Notes under the pieces: model-generated
Told to the model about the DNA's origin: nothing
Database searches by the model: none
Seen by the model: the letters and a program-made list of their open reading frames with translations, nothing else
Assembly (NCBI GenBank): GCA_021783135.1
Contig: JAJXUE010000016.1
Span: forward strand, 1 to 50,784
Direction of reading: 5' to 3'
DNA from: Bacillota bacterium
Lineage (GTDB): Bacteria; Bacillota; Desulfitobacteriia; Desulfitobacteriales; JAJXUE01
DNA: 50,784 nucleotides
In this document: piece by piece, positions 8,670-16,354 of the stretch
Layout of the letters: every line of letters starts with the position of its first letter
Numbering within the stretch: the first letter of the stretch is position 1
Position numbers and translations under genes: made by a program

Positions 8670-9655
8670 TGGGGGATGGTCTTATCCAATATTACCGAAT
8701 CGGCCCCTATACCTTTAGCGAAATTGAGCAAAACCCGCAACTTAAGCAAGACGAGTTTGTGCTCATAAGCATTGCTCCGGAGGAAGCAGACAAGCTGCCG
8801 GAGCTATTGGGGACTAGTCAAGCTCAGCTTGACTCAGAACGTTTGGAGCAACTAAAATCAATACTGAGCTTGGACGAGGATACCGGTAATCCTTATTTTA
8901 CTATACTGCCGAAAGTAATGCATTTGGGGCGGCATGTTCACTTTGTACGCTACCGGGATGTTGACCGGGATGCCAACGAAAAGGCAGTCACTTTTTGTCT
9001 TGCCCATGGGAAATTTGTGCTAATGGCGAGCGGTTATATCGAATTGGAGCAAATCAGGCGGTGGGCACAGCGGGGAATATTGCTTACACCACTCGACCTA
9101 GCCGATATCATGTCCTTAGAGGTATTTTACCACTATCAAACCAGCTTGGACAAAATGGAAAGTCACGCGTTTCAAGTGGAAAAGGATATTTTAGTCGGCC
9201 CTAAAGTTGTGCATCAAATTGCCATCATGCAGGCCCATCGGGAAGTCATGGCGATAAAAAAGTCAATCAATTTACACCAAACCGTACTTGCCAGGCTATC
9301 TGACATTGCAAGTCGGAGAAGTATCCCGGATGAACTGGAGCAAACCGTGGAGCGGCTTTTGGGAAACGCGCAAACTGTGCATGACATGGTCGAAAATTTA
9401 CGCGATGCTTACCAAACTGCAGTGCAAAATCGAACCAATGACATCATGAAAGTTTTAACCATATTGGCGACTATCCTCCTCCCAATCAATCTGCTGACGA
9501 GCTTTTTTGGCATGAACTTTGTTAATTTGCCGTTGATTAAGTCTAGATATGGTTTGGTTCTCTTTTACTTGGCTTCAGTAGTGATCGGTATCGCAGCCTT
9601 GGCCTATTTTAAAAAGAGGGACTGGTTGTTTATTTGGCACCGTAACAAAGTCTAA
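8669..9655 (+). CDS. corA: CorA-family divalent metal cation transporter
   Basis: 328 residues: a cytoplasmic alpha/beta N-terminal domain, a long helical stalk (about 130-265), and two C-terminal membrane helices (about 265-290 and 298-318) with the signature GMN motif at the end of the first (SFFGMNFVNLP). CorA pentamers import Mg2+, sometimes Co2+ or Ni2+; some branches export Zn2+. The loop after GMN lacks the MPEL sequence of classical CorA, so the metal preference is open. The GTG at 8669 is the first possible start after an in-frame stop; the ribosome site is distant (about 14 bases) and may be regulated by the hairpin noted above. Confidence 0.9.
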   Translation: MGDGLIQYYRIGPYTFSEIEQNPQLKQDEFVLISIAPEEADKLPELLGTSQAQLDSERLEQLKSILSLDEDTGNPYFTILPKVMHLGRHVHFVRYRDVDRDANEKAVTFCLAHGKFVLMASGYIELEQIRRWAQRGILLTPLDLADIMSLEVFYHYQTSLDKMESHAFQVEKDILVGPKVVHQIAIMQAHREVMAIKKSINLHQTVLARLSDIASRRSIPDELEQTVERLLGNAQTVHDMVENLRDAYQTAVQNRTNDIMKVLTILATILLPINLLTSFFGMNFVNLPLIKSRYGLVLFYLASVVIGIAALAYFKKRDWLFIWHRNKV

Positions 9656-9772
9656 AGCAAAGAGCCCCACCAGCAGCCACCGAGGGAGCGCAGGGCAATT
9701 TGTCAGTCCTACGTTTTCGTAGTTAATGGTAGGCATGTTTGTACTAAAAACTACCTCAGGAGATTAGAATAC

Positions 9773-9780
9773 GGTATACC
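9773..9780. promoter_or_regulatory. candidate GntR operator (GGTATACC)
   Basis: Eight-base palindrome 60 bases upstream of the GntR gene. FCD-type GntR proteins often bind short palindromes with a GTATAC core next to their own gene, so this may be an autoregulatory site. The rest of 9656-9839 shows nothing else. Confidence 0.4.
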
Positions 9781-9839
9781 ATATTTTATTGAATTATGCT
9801 CGGCTCACTTATATACTTTAAAGGAATGAGTAAAGGGGG

Positions 9840-10520
9840 ATGAAAGTGGTGGGCAATGAGTTTACCCCAATAAAGTTTGACGACATGGGTCATATTAGAG
9901 ACTCTGTGTTTGCTACATTACGCACTGCGATTTTAGATGGCCGGTTTAAGCCGGGCGAGAGGATGGTAGAGCGGGAAATTGCTGAAAAACTTGGCATCAG
10001 CCGTACGCCGGTGCGAGAGGCTATTCGCAAATTGGAGTTGGAGCGACTGGTTACGCATATTCCGCGTAAAGGGGTGATTGTCGCTGGGTTTTCCACCGCT
10101 GATGTCTTGGAGATTCTTGCAATCCGCACCGCGCTGGAAGGACTAATTTGCAGTATGGCAGCAACTAAAATTAGAGTTAAGGACTTGGAACGTTTGGATG
10201 TGATAATTGCTCAAATTAGGGAAGAAAACAGCAGGGGCAATGCTAAGAAGGTTAATCAACTCCACGACAAATTCCATGAAATTATCTATCGGGCAGCGGA
10301 AAGCCCACGTTTATATGAACTTTTAAATAATTTGCGTGAGTATATTAATAAATTTGCCCATGCAGCATATACCAAGCCGGGCCGAACGGAAGAGGCTTTG
10401 CTCGAGCATGCTCAGATTGTAGCTGCCCTGCGCAAGCGGGAAAGCCATAGCGCAGAAGCGGCGGCCAAAGAACATGTGGTGAAGTCCAGCCAAGCCTATA
10501 TGGAGATAGCCGGACTTTAG
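9840..10520 (+). CDS. GntR-family transcriptional regulator (FadR/FCD subgroup)
   Basis: 226 residues: an N-terminal winged helix (about 18-85; LGISRTPVREAIRKLE is the recognition helix region) and an all-helical FCD ligand-binding domain (about 90-220) whose Asp/His residues usually bind a metal and an organic acid. The AAAGGGGG ribosome site is almost touching the ATG at 9840, so translation may really start at the GTG codons at 9846 or 9849, removing two or three residues. It is monocistronic, followed by a strong hairpin at 10611. No adjacent metabolic operon indicates its effector. Confidence 0.88.
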   Translation: MKVVGNEFTPIKFDDMGHIRDSVFATLRTAILDGRFKPGERMVEREIAEKLGISRTPVREAIRKLELERLVTHIPRKGVIVAGFSTADVLEILAIRTALEGLICSMAATKIRVKDLERLDVIIAQIREENSRGNAKKVNQLHDKFHEIIYRAAESPRLYELLNNLREYINKFAHAAYTKPGRTEEALLEHAQIVAALRKRESHSAEAAAKEHVVKSSQAYMEIAGL

Positions 10521-10610
10521 CTGCAGGTAGTAACGAAAACTGGCAAAAACATTACCTTACAATAAACTGGATAGCGTGTTATATCCCTATTGTAACAATT
10601 GTGGCAGAGG

Positions 10611-10675
10611 AAATGCTCCCCTTGGGGTAAACAGTTTTGCACTATTACTGTCTACCTTAAGGGGAGCATTTTATA
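10611..10675 (+). terminator. terminator between GntR and GIY-YIG genes
   Basis: Long hairpin: a perfect 13-bp outer stem (10611-10623 with 10659-10671), partly paired interior, then TTTT on the plus strand. It fits the end of the rightward GntR transcript and may also serve the convergent gene. Confidence 0.75.
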
Positions 10676-10705
10676 ACGCAATGTCAGGACAAATTTATCG
10701 TTTTT

Positions 10706-11062
10706 TTAGTTCTTACGCAAATTATAGCCTTTAGCAGCATAAGGTTGTAACTTCTCCAGCCATTGCTGTTCCAGTGCGGTTACCGCATCGTGCCAATCGC
10801 CTTCTGCCAGCTTGGCCGTATCGATCGTTGCTAATACTTCAAAGTTAAACGCCTCCGGGCCGTCGTGATCCCAAGCTCGCTGCAAGTCTTGGCTAGGATG
10901 CGTTTTGGCCTGCAACTGAAACCGGTGCCGATTGAAGCTGCCGGGCAGATTGAGGCTGCTGCCAATAAAAATTTTGCCGGTGACGTTATTTTTCAGCTGA
11001 TATACACCCGCAGGAGGCGGGTTTTGTTTATACGCCAGTTTTAACTCTTTACGTCGATCCAT
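10706..11062 (-). CDS. GIY-YIG nuclease-family protein
   Basis: 118 residues. GVYQLKNNVTGKIFIGSS matches the GIY-(X10-11)-YIG core, with GVY and FIG as the variant triplets, followed by an Arg-rich helix (FNRHRF) and a Glu/Asn region. Small stand-alone members of this family are common in Bacillota and may be DNA-repair or structure-specific nucleases; the role of this type is not established. GGAGG precedes the ATG. It begins 15 bases after the DUF2087 regulator on the same strand, so they form an operon. Confidence 0.85.
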   Translation of the reverse strand: MDRRKELKLAYKQNPPPAGVYQLKNNVTGKIFIGSSLNLPGSFNRHRFQLQAKTHPSQDLQRAWDHDGPEAFNFEVLATIDTAKLAEGDWHDAVTALEQQWLEKLQPYAAKGYNLRKN

Positions 11063-11077
11063 GTTTGTTTACCTCCA

Positions 11078-11845
11078 TTAAAGTTTGACCCAATACGAAC
11101 TGCCGTCGGCTGTCCGGTCCATGAAGCCGTACTCAATCAAATAACGCCGCAACAGGACGTAGTCAGCGTAAAAACGTTTGAGAACGGTATTGACTTCCTT
11201 TTCGCTATAGGTTTGATTAACAGCAAACGAATGCATAATGTGGCGTAAGATGACAATTTTCTTTTTTTCCTTGGGAGGAAAAGAAGTAAGCGGACCATCC
11301 AACCCTTCCTTAAAGTAGGCCGCCAGGACCTTTGCACTTTCCTCCTGTGTGATGGCAAATCGATTATCAACAGCCTTCGAGCTACGCGGTATGCTGATGA
11401 AGGAGTTGCGCTTGGGAACTTGTTCTTCTAACAATTCCATGATTGCCAGGAATAGCTTCGCCTGTTTTTGTCGTTCACGCAGGGAGAAACGGTGGTTGCG
11501 AATAGTTGAAGTACTGCCTGTGGTCAGGGCGTTAGCCACCTCATTATCGCTGTTTCCGGCATAGAACAGCTCCAACAGAGTTTTCTGGTGCTCAGTCAGA
11601 CCGGTCAATTTCTTATCCAGGTTCAGCAAAAAGTGAAAGGGTGACACATGCTGACTGGCAATATGCGCCTGGATAAATTTGGGCGCGGCGAACAGCTGGT
11701 CCTCATAGGGATATATCACACCATTTACGAAGCTTTGACCGCAAATCAAGCAGATAAAGGCATCACTTGGGTGGTCGTACAGATACCCTCGTTTAATGTC
11801 GGACAGGGAAGCTTGCCAAAACAGGTCAGAGAGATCAGTCATCAT
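11078..11845 (-). CDS. regulator with zinc-finger-like N-terminus, LuxR-like HTH and DUF2087 domain
   Basis: 255 residues in three parts. Residues ~30-68 hold FICLICGQ followed by AHIASQH, a CxxC...HxxxxH set that looks like a C2H2 zinc site. Residues ~93-135 (LTEHQKTLLELFYAG through STIRNHRFSLRER) resemble a LuxR-type helix-turn-helix. The C-terminal ~85 residues (AAYFKEGLDGPLTSFP to DGSSYWVKL) match DUF2087, a domain found in transcription regulators of Bacillota. AAGGAGG precedes two ATG codons (11845 and 11842). It heads an operon with the GIY-YIG gene. The AT-rich 11846-12089 stretch holds its promoter and that of the kinase, but no clear box could be singled out. Confidence 0.8.
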   Translation of the reverse strand: MMTDLSDLFWQASLSDIKRGYLYDHPSDAFICLICGQSFVNGVIYPYEDQLFAAPKFIQAHIASQHVSPFHFLLNLDKKLTGLTEHQKTLLELFYAGNSDNEVANALTTGSTSTIRNHRFSLRERQKQAKLFLAIMELLEEQVPKRNSFISIPRSSKAVDNRFAITQEESAKVLAAYFKEGLDGPLTSFPPKEKKKIVILRHIMHSFAVNQTYSEKEVNTVLKRFYADYVLLRRYLIEYGFMDRTADGSSYWVKL

Positions 11846-12089
11846 CCTAGTCCTCCTTAAAAAATATCTACCAATATAATAGACATTATATTATATTATC
11901 TATAAGATTGCAACAGTGCGCAGACGATGACGGCCTAATCTTTGAGTGCATAATGCGTAGTAAAAACGTAAAACGGCAAATGAAAAATTAAGAGGAATTT
12001 ACCTTATATTGTTGAATTTTACAGACATGGTTACTTTTTCGCTTCCACACTAAGATAGATTAGAAAAAAGATTGTGGAGGATATGTAAA

Positions 12090-13967
12090 ATGAGACGGAA
12101 AAAAATGGAGAAACCAGGTGAGCTAGAGAAAACGGGACTTAAGGCTGAGTGGGTAAAAATTATCAACTCTATACCGGGCGGGGTATCAATAGCGCCGGAC
12201 CCAACTTGTAAAACAATTATTCACAATCCAAGCGTGGCCAAGTTTTTGCGCATCGAAGACTGGGCTAGTTTCTCCTTGTCGGATGGCAAACCTACCAAAC
12301 TTAAAATTTATCGCGACGGTAAACTTCTAAAGGCCGAGGATATGCCGATCCAGCGAGCCGCCTGGTACGGGGAGGAAATAGCGCATGACCAGCTGGAGTA
12401 TGTATGGGAGGATGGAGTTATCCGCATTGGCATATGGAATACGCGCCCGCTGCGGGATGATTCCGGCCAAATAGTGGGTGCTATTGCAACCTTTGAAGAC
12501 ATGACCGAACGGGAGCGGCTGTTGCAACAGGAAATTCAACAACGTTTGTCCCGTGAAGAAAATTTGTCTAAACTCAACCAGCGTGTCAACAGTATTTTGG
12601 GCACTATAACTGACGGGTTTTTTACCCTGGATAAGGAATTCAAAATTACTTATATCAACAAGGCTGCCAGCAAGATGTTGAGTAGAGTGAATAAAAACCT
12701 GCTGGGAAAATCGATTCTTAAGCTTTTTCCCATCCGAAATCTGCAGTTTGAAGAAGCCTATAAGACTGCGATGTACCAGAAAGTACCGGTAAACTTTGAG
12801 GCATTCTCCTTTAGTACGGATATGGTTATGGACATGAGTGTTTACCCCCTAGAAGATGGGCTGTCAATCTTTTTCAAAGACATTTCCCATCGTCTCAAGA
12901 ACGAGGAAAATCTGCGACATTCCGAAGCGCGATTTTATCAGGTGTTTCGTTTTTGCCCGCTTCCGATGTTGATTATCAAGTTTGATAACAATCAGATTGT
13001 TGAGACCAATTATGCGTTTGAAACGTTTACCGGATTTACGCGTGAAGATGCAGTCGGTAAGTCAACGCTCGATTTAAGTCTAGTCCGTGATCTGCAGAAA
13101 AGAACTCAGTTTTATGCCGAGATGGAAGCGACGGGAACGGTTAAAAACTTTGAAATAGAATTTTATACTAAGCAAGGTGAAAGTCACGATGGGCTGTTTG
13201 CAGCTGAATTAATTTACTTTAACGGCGCAAAACACATACTGTTGGCTTTTAGTGACGTTACGGAGTTCAAACGCATCGAAAAGGAAATTGCTCGCTTAGA
13301 CAAACTGAGCATCATTGGCGAGATGGCAGCAGGCTTGGGCCACGAGGTGCGTAACCCCATGACTACTGTGCGTGGTTTTTTGCAGTTGCTAGCCACCAAG
13401 GAAAAGTATCAGTCCGAGAGGGAATTTTTTGATATTATGATTTCGGAAATGGATCGGGCCAACCAGATAATATCGGAGTTTTTGTCCATAGCGCAAGTCA
13501 GTACTGCGGAAACTCGAATTGTGGATCTAAATGGGGTGTTGAATAATCTAGAGCCGTTGTTGTCTGCCCAAGCTTTAGAAATCGAACACGAAGTTAAAAT
13601 TGAACGAGGATTAATTTCTAACATTATGGTAAACCCCAAGGAAATTAATCAGTTGGTGTTAAATTTGGTCAAAAACGGTTTTGAGGCCATGCCGCATAGT
13701 GGGTGTGTAACAGTTAGCACTTATATGGAAGATAATGCAGTTGTTATGAAGGTAAAAGACGAAGGGGAAGGAATACGTGACGATATAGTTCAGAGGCTGG
13801 GGACCCCATTTCTAACGACCAAGGATTTAGGCACCGGGCTTGGCCTGGCAGTGTGCTTTGCGATAGCGCGGAGGCATCAGGCGACAATTGATTTTACCAC
13901 CGGAGCGACCGGAACAAGCTTTTTTGTGCGGTTTAAACAAGTCCAAAAGGAACAAACTAAGGCATAA
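12090..13967 (+). CDS. PAS-domain sensor histidine kinase (sporulation-kinase-like, orphan)
   Basis: 625 residues from the ATG at 12090, preceded by GGAGG at 12076-12080; a TTG 18 bases further up would run through that site. Three PAS-type sensor modules are visible (about 15-140, 155-275, 285-395), then a HisKA helix pair with the phospho-acceptor His (GHEVRNPMTTVRGFLQLL), and an ATPase domain with N box (LNLVKNGFEAM), G1 (DEGEGI) and G2 (GTGLGLAV). No membrane segments, so it is cytoplasmic. The H-box resembles the KinA/KinE group that feeds the Spo0A phosphorelay in spore formers. There is no response regulator next to it, which supports an orphan kinase. Confidence 0.9.
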   Translation: MRRKKMEKPGELEKTGLKAEWVKIINSIPGGVSIAPDPTCKTIIHNPSVAKFLRIEDWASFSLSDGKPTKLKIYRDGKLLKAEDMPIQRAAWYGEEIAHDQLEYVWEDGVIRIGIWNTRPLRDDSGQIVGAIATFEDMTERERLLQQEIQQRLSREENLSKLNQRVNSILGTITDGFFTLDKEFKITYINKAASKMLSRVNKNLLGKSILKLFPIRNLQFEEAYKTAMYQKVPVNFEAFSFSTDMVMDMSVYPLEDGLSIFFKDISHRLKNEENLRHSEARFYQVFRFCPLPMLIIKFDNNQIVETNYAFETFTGFTREDAVGKSTLDLSLVRDLQKRTQFYAEMEATGTVKNFEIEFYTKQGESHDGLFAAELIYFNGAKHILLAFSDVTEFKRIEKEIARLDKLSIIGEMAAGLGHEVRNPMTTVRGFLQLLATKEKYQSEREFFDIMISEMDRANQIISEFLSIAQVSTAETRIVDLNGVLNNLEPLLSAQALEIEHEVKIERGLISNIMVNPKEINQLVLNLVKNGFEAMPHSGCVTVSTYMEDNAVVMKVKDEGEGIRDDIVQRLGTPFLTTKDLGTGLGLAVCFAIARRHQATIDFTTGATGTSFFVRFKQVQKEQTKA

Positions 13968-13986
13968 TTCGCAGCTGAAGGAGGGG

Positions 13987-14115
13987 ATGCATGTGCGTTT
14001 AATGGTCCTGTATTACCAACCAGCAGTCTACGTGCCTGACTACTATGGGGTATTAAAGTTTACTATTCCACTTAACCAATTAAGTGATATTATTAAGGCA
14101 AATCTGTTGGATTAA
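13987..14115 (+). CDS. small protein (40-42 residues) preceding the selenoglutaredoxin
   Basis: Short open frame with an unusually strong AAGGAGGGG ribosome site. The ATG at 13987 is very close to that site, so the GTG at 13993 (8 bases from AGGAGG) is the more likely start, giving about 40 residues beginning RLMVLYYQPAVYVPD. No known family recognised. It sits 19 bases after the kinase stop and 15 bases before the glutaredoxin start, so it is probably in the same transcript. The sequence is mixed hydrophobic/polar without a clear membrane helix. It may be a real small protein or a translated leader. Confidence 0.5.
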   Translation: MHVRLMVLYYQPAVYVPDYYGVLKFTIPLNQLSDIIKANLLD

Positions 14116-14130
14116 AAAGGGGGCATCGAC

Positions 14131-14469
14131 ATGAAACAAGTTGTTATGTTTACGAACAACACCTGACCATACTGTACTATGGCCAAGAAGTTTCTTGTGC
14201 AGAATAACATCCATTTTGAGGAGCGTAATGTCAGCGTAGATTATGCTGCTGCCCAGGAATTGCAAAAACGTAATATTCGCGGAGTGCCGGCGTTTTTTGT
14301 CGGGGATGATGTAATCGTGGGGTTTGACCAAGCCAAACTTTTACAGCTGATTGACCATCGCTTGCAGCAGTGCCCTCAGTGCAGCACTAAGTTGCGAGTG
14401 CCGGTAAATAAAGGCAAACTGGAAGTTAAATGCCCCAAATGCGCGACAAAGTTTGAGGTAACTACATAA
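14131..14469 (+). CDS. selenocysteine glutaredoxin fused to a C-terminal zinc ribbon (UGA at residue 12)
   Basis: Full length is 112 residues when the in-frame TGA at 14164-14166 is read as selenocysteine; a simple ORF call gives only the part from 14179. The ATG at 14131 has AAAGGGGG upstream. The translation KQVVMFTNNTUPYC places the TGA exactly at the first, nucleophilic cysteine of the glutaredoxin CPYC motif (U12, C15). The remaining glutaredoxin marks are present: GVPAFFV with the cis-proline (P53) and VGFD at 63-66. Residues 81-110 carry CPQC and CPKC, a zinc-ribbon-like pair not part of ordinary glutaredoxin. A fitting SECIS-like hairpin lies 23 bases after the UGA. Selenoprotein glutaredoxins are known from some Clostridia; the ribbon fusion is the unusual part. 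The thioesterase gene follows after 2 bases. Confidence 0.88.
14184..14197 (+). promoter_or_regulatory. candidate bacterial SECIS element inside the glutaredoxin gene
   Basis: CAAGAA, GU, TTCTTG forms a 6-bp stem; opening the last A-U pair gives a 4-base AGUU loop. The apical G/U lies 23 bases after the UGA, within the 16-37 base window described for bacterial SECIS elements, which need a G among the first loop bases. Needs folding and comparison with homologues. Confidence 0.6.
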
Positions 14470-14471
14470 AC

Positions 14472-14873
14472 ATGACAATTGACAAAGCAGAAATATTGCG
14501 CGTATTTGCGCACGACTATTTAGCCCAATTGCTAGGTATTGAGATTGTGGATGTCGATTATGGCATCGCAAGGGTAAGGGGTATAGTTACTAAGCAAATG
14601 TTAAATGCTTTAGGCAAAACACATGGCGCAGCACTCTTTGCCATAGCCGATTTCGCGTTGGCGGTGGCCAGCAATTCCTATGGGGAACCCGCTGTATCAA
14701 CTAATGTCTCGATCAATTACCTGAAATCATCCACTCTGGGCACCGTGATTGAAGCAACTGCTACCGAAGAAAACAGAAGTCGCAAAATGGGACTGTACCG
14801 GATTGAAATCTGCGATGACAAAGCGCACAAGCTCGCCCTAGCGCACGGCGAGGTATACTTACTTGGTAAATAG
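14472..14873 (+). CDS. PaaI-type hotdog thioesterase
   Basis: 133 residues, the usual size for a single hotdog domain. The motif NALGKTHGAALFAIADFALA matches the PaaI group, where Asn, the HG pair and Asp of the long helix form the acyl-CoA site; STNVSINYLKSS is the following strand. These enzymes hydrolyse (hydroxy)phenylacetyl-CoA or other acyl-CoA esters as tetramers. It begins 2 bases after the glutaredoxin stop with no strong ribosome site of its own, so translation is probably coupled. The functional link to the selenoprotein is unclear. Confidence 0.85.
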   Translation: MTIDKAEILRVFAHDYLAQLLGIEIVDVDYGIARVRGIVTKQMLNALGKTHGAALFAIADFALAVASNSYGEPAVSTNVSINYLKSSTLGTVIEATATEENRSRKMGLYRIEICDDKAHKLALAHGEVYLLGK

Positions 14874-14937
14874 TAGGTAGTTGCATGTCATAGTTGACGC
14901 TAAACTGGATTAAATTAAATTGACGAAAGGCACGGCG

Positions 14938-16152
14938 ATGCTTGTATCTGCTCTCATCTTAATAGGTATCTTGGTCGTATTTACGCTTGGTAAAAGTCCC
15001 GTGTTTCGCGTGGATCGGGCCGGCGCGGCGATTATCGGCGCCACCTTGACCATCGCAACTGGGGTACTAAGCTTCGATCAAGCCGCCAGCACGGTCGACT
15101 ATCGGACGATCGTGCTTTTGTTTGCCATGATGATTATTACTTCATACTTAAATGTTACCGGCCTGTTTCAGCTTTTGGGAGATTATACGCTGAAAAAAGT
15201 AAAAACCCGCAAGCAATTGTTACTGGTCGTCATTCTAATGGCGGGCGTGCTGTCAGCTTTATTCATTAACGATATTGTCTGTCTGCTTTTTACCCCGATA
15301 GTGATTACAGTGTGTAAAAGAGCAAAAATTAGCCCTGTACCCTACTTGTTGGGCGTGGCTTTAGCCGCCAACTTCGGCAGTGTGGCGACCTTGATTGGCA
15401 ACCCGCAAAACATTTTAATAGGGAGTATTTCCCACATATCTTTTACTTGGTATCTAAGTGTGGCGCTGCCGCTGGCAGCACTTGGGCTCGGCTTGACTTA
15501 TCTGGTTTTGAGCAAAGCTTATCCGGCCGAGTTAAATGGTCCGTTGGACTTGATCCCAGCATCAAGTCGGCCAGTGCACCGAGTGCTCATCCGGAAGGGT
15601 CTGGTGGTACTCACTTGTGTAGTTGCTGGCTTTGTATTGGGGTTTGAACCGGCTGTTGTGGCCAGCTTGGGTGCCGCAGCACTCTTACTTACCCGCCGTA
15701 TCAAGCCCAACAAAATATATGTTGGTATCGACTTCAACCTCTTGGTAATTTTCGTCGGGTTGTTTGTGATTGTGGATGGCGTTGCGCAAAGCGGAGTACT
15801 TAAAACAGTGCTTGCTTGGGTTTTACCGGCTAATGGACTACATCTGCCGCAATTTGCGGTACTAACCGTTGTTCTTGCCAATATTGTTAGTAATGTTCCG
15901 GCTGTGATGTTGCTTAAATTTCTGATTCCCGCGACACACAGTGCCATATGGTGGGCAAATTTGGCCATATTCAGTACACTAGCCGGTAATTTAACTGTCA
16001 CTGGTTCGATTGCTAACTTGATTGTAGTGGAATTGGCCCAAAAACAAGGGGTTAAAATCAGCTTTGCTGCCTATCTGAAGCTTGGCTTGCCTTTAACTAT
16101 CGCAGTAGTGCTGCTCGGTTTGGGTTATTTTCGTTTGCGATTTGGCATGTAA
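14938..16152 (+). CDS. ArsB/NhaD-superfamily anion or Na+ transporter
   Basis: 404 residues from the ATG at 14938, which has GAAAGG upstream; a TTG at 14920 is possible but poorly placed. Ten to eleven membrane segments, with the superfamily helical hairpins marked by LSALFINDIVCLLFTPIV and ANFGSVATLIGNPQNILIG in the first half and LANIVSNVPAVMLL and AGNLTVTGSIANLIVVE in the second (inverted repeats with SN/N-P type sites). Family members include arsenite pumps, NhaD antiporters and SLC13-like anion permeases, and the substrate cannot be assigned. It may be cotranscribed with the thioesterase 64 bases upstream. Confidence 0.88.
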   Translation: MLVSALILIGILVVFTLGKSPVFRVDRAGAAIIGATLTIATGVLSFDQAASTVDYRTIVLLFAMMIITSYLNVTGLFQLLGDYTLKKVKTRKQLLLVVILMAGVLSALFINDIVCLLFTPIVITVCKRAKISPVPYLLGVALAANFGSVATLIGNPQNILIGSISHISFTWYLSVALPLAALGLGLTYLVLSKAYPAELNGPLDLIPASSRPVHRVLIRKGLVVLTCVVAGFVLGFEPAVVASLGAAALLLTRRIKPNKIYVGIDFNLLVIFVGLFVIVDGVAQSGVLKTVLAWVLPANGLHLPQFAVLTVVLANIVSNVPAVMLLKFLIPATHSAIWWANLAIFSTLAGNLTVTGSIANLIVVELAQKQGVKISFAAYLKLGLPLTIAVVLLGLGYFRLRFGM

Positions 16153-16174
16153 AAAGGCCGCTGCAATAGACAAA

Positions 16175-16222
16175 AATAAGGCGTACGCTAAGCAAGGAGG
16201 ATAGCTTAGCGTACGCCTTATT
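16175..16222 (+). terminator. 19-bp perfect hairpin with a Shine-Dalgarno-like loop
   Basis: Arms 16175-16193 and 16204-16222 pair perfectly; the 10-base loop contains AAGGAGG. It lies between convergent genes and can serve both, although there is no real U-run. The remainder of 16153-16354 shows nothing else recognisable. Confidence 0.65.
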
Positions 16223-16354
16223 GAATCTAAGCCAACCCAAAGGGTGGCGAAGAATGTTTAAGCCTGCGATCTGAAGCTGGACAAGCTAATCAAGTGATTA
16301 AATTGGATAGGGTGGATAGGAGAGATGGGAGAAAAAGGGCGGACTAAAAGAGGC

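Noticed and set aside
11860-11920. AT-rich semi-palindromic stretch as an insertion-sequence end or operator
   Set aside because: Low-complexity AATATAATA-type sequence gives fortuitous symmetry; no transposase or target duplication is nearby.
14164-14166. TGA as a nonsense mutation making the glutaredoxin a pseudogene
   Set aside because: The stop falls precisely on the catalytic Cys codon, the rest of the frame is undamaged, the upstream start has a good ribosome site, and a SECIS-like hairpin follows at the right distance.
14167-14182. 5-bp hairpin (CCATA/TATGG) directly after the UGA as the SECIS element
   Set aside because: Its loop is only about 5 bases from the UGA, closer than bacterial SECIS elements allow; the 14184-14197 hairpin fits better.
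15519-16001. 160-residue minus-strand frame
   Set aside because: Antisense to the ArsB/NhaD-type permease, no ribosome site.
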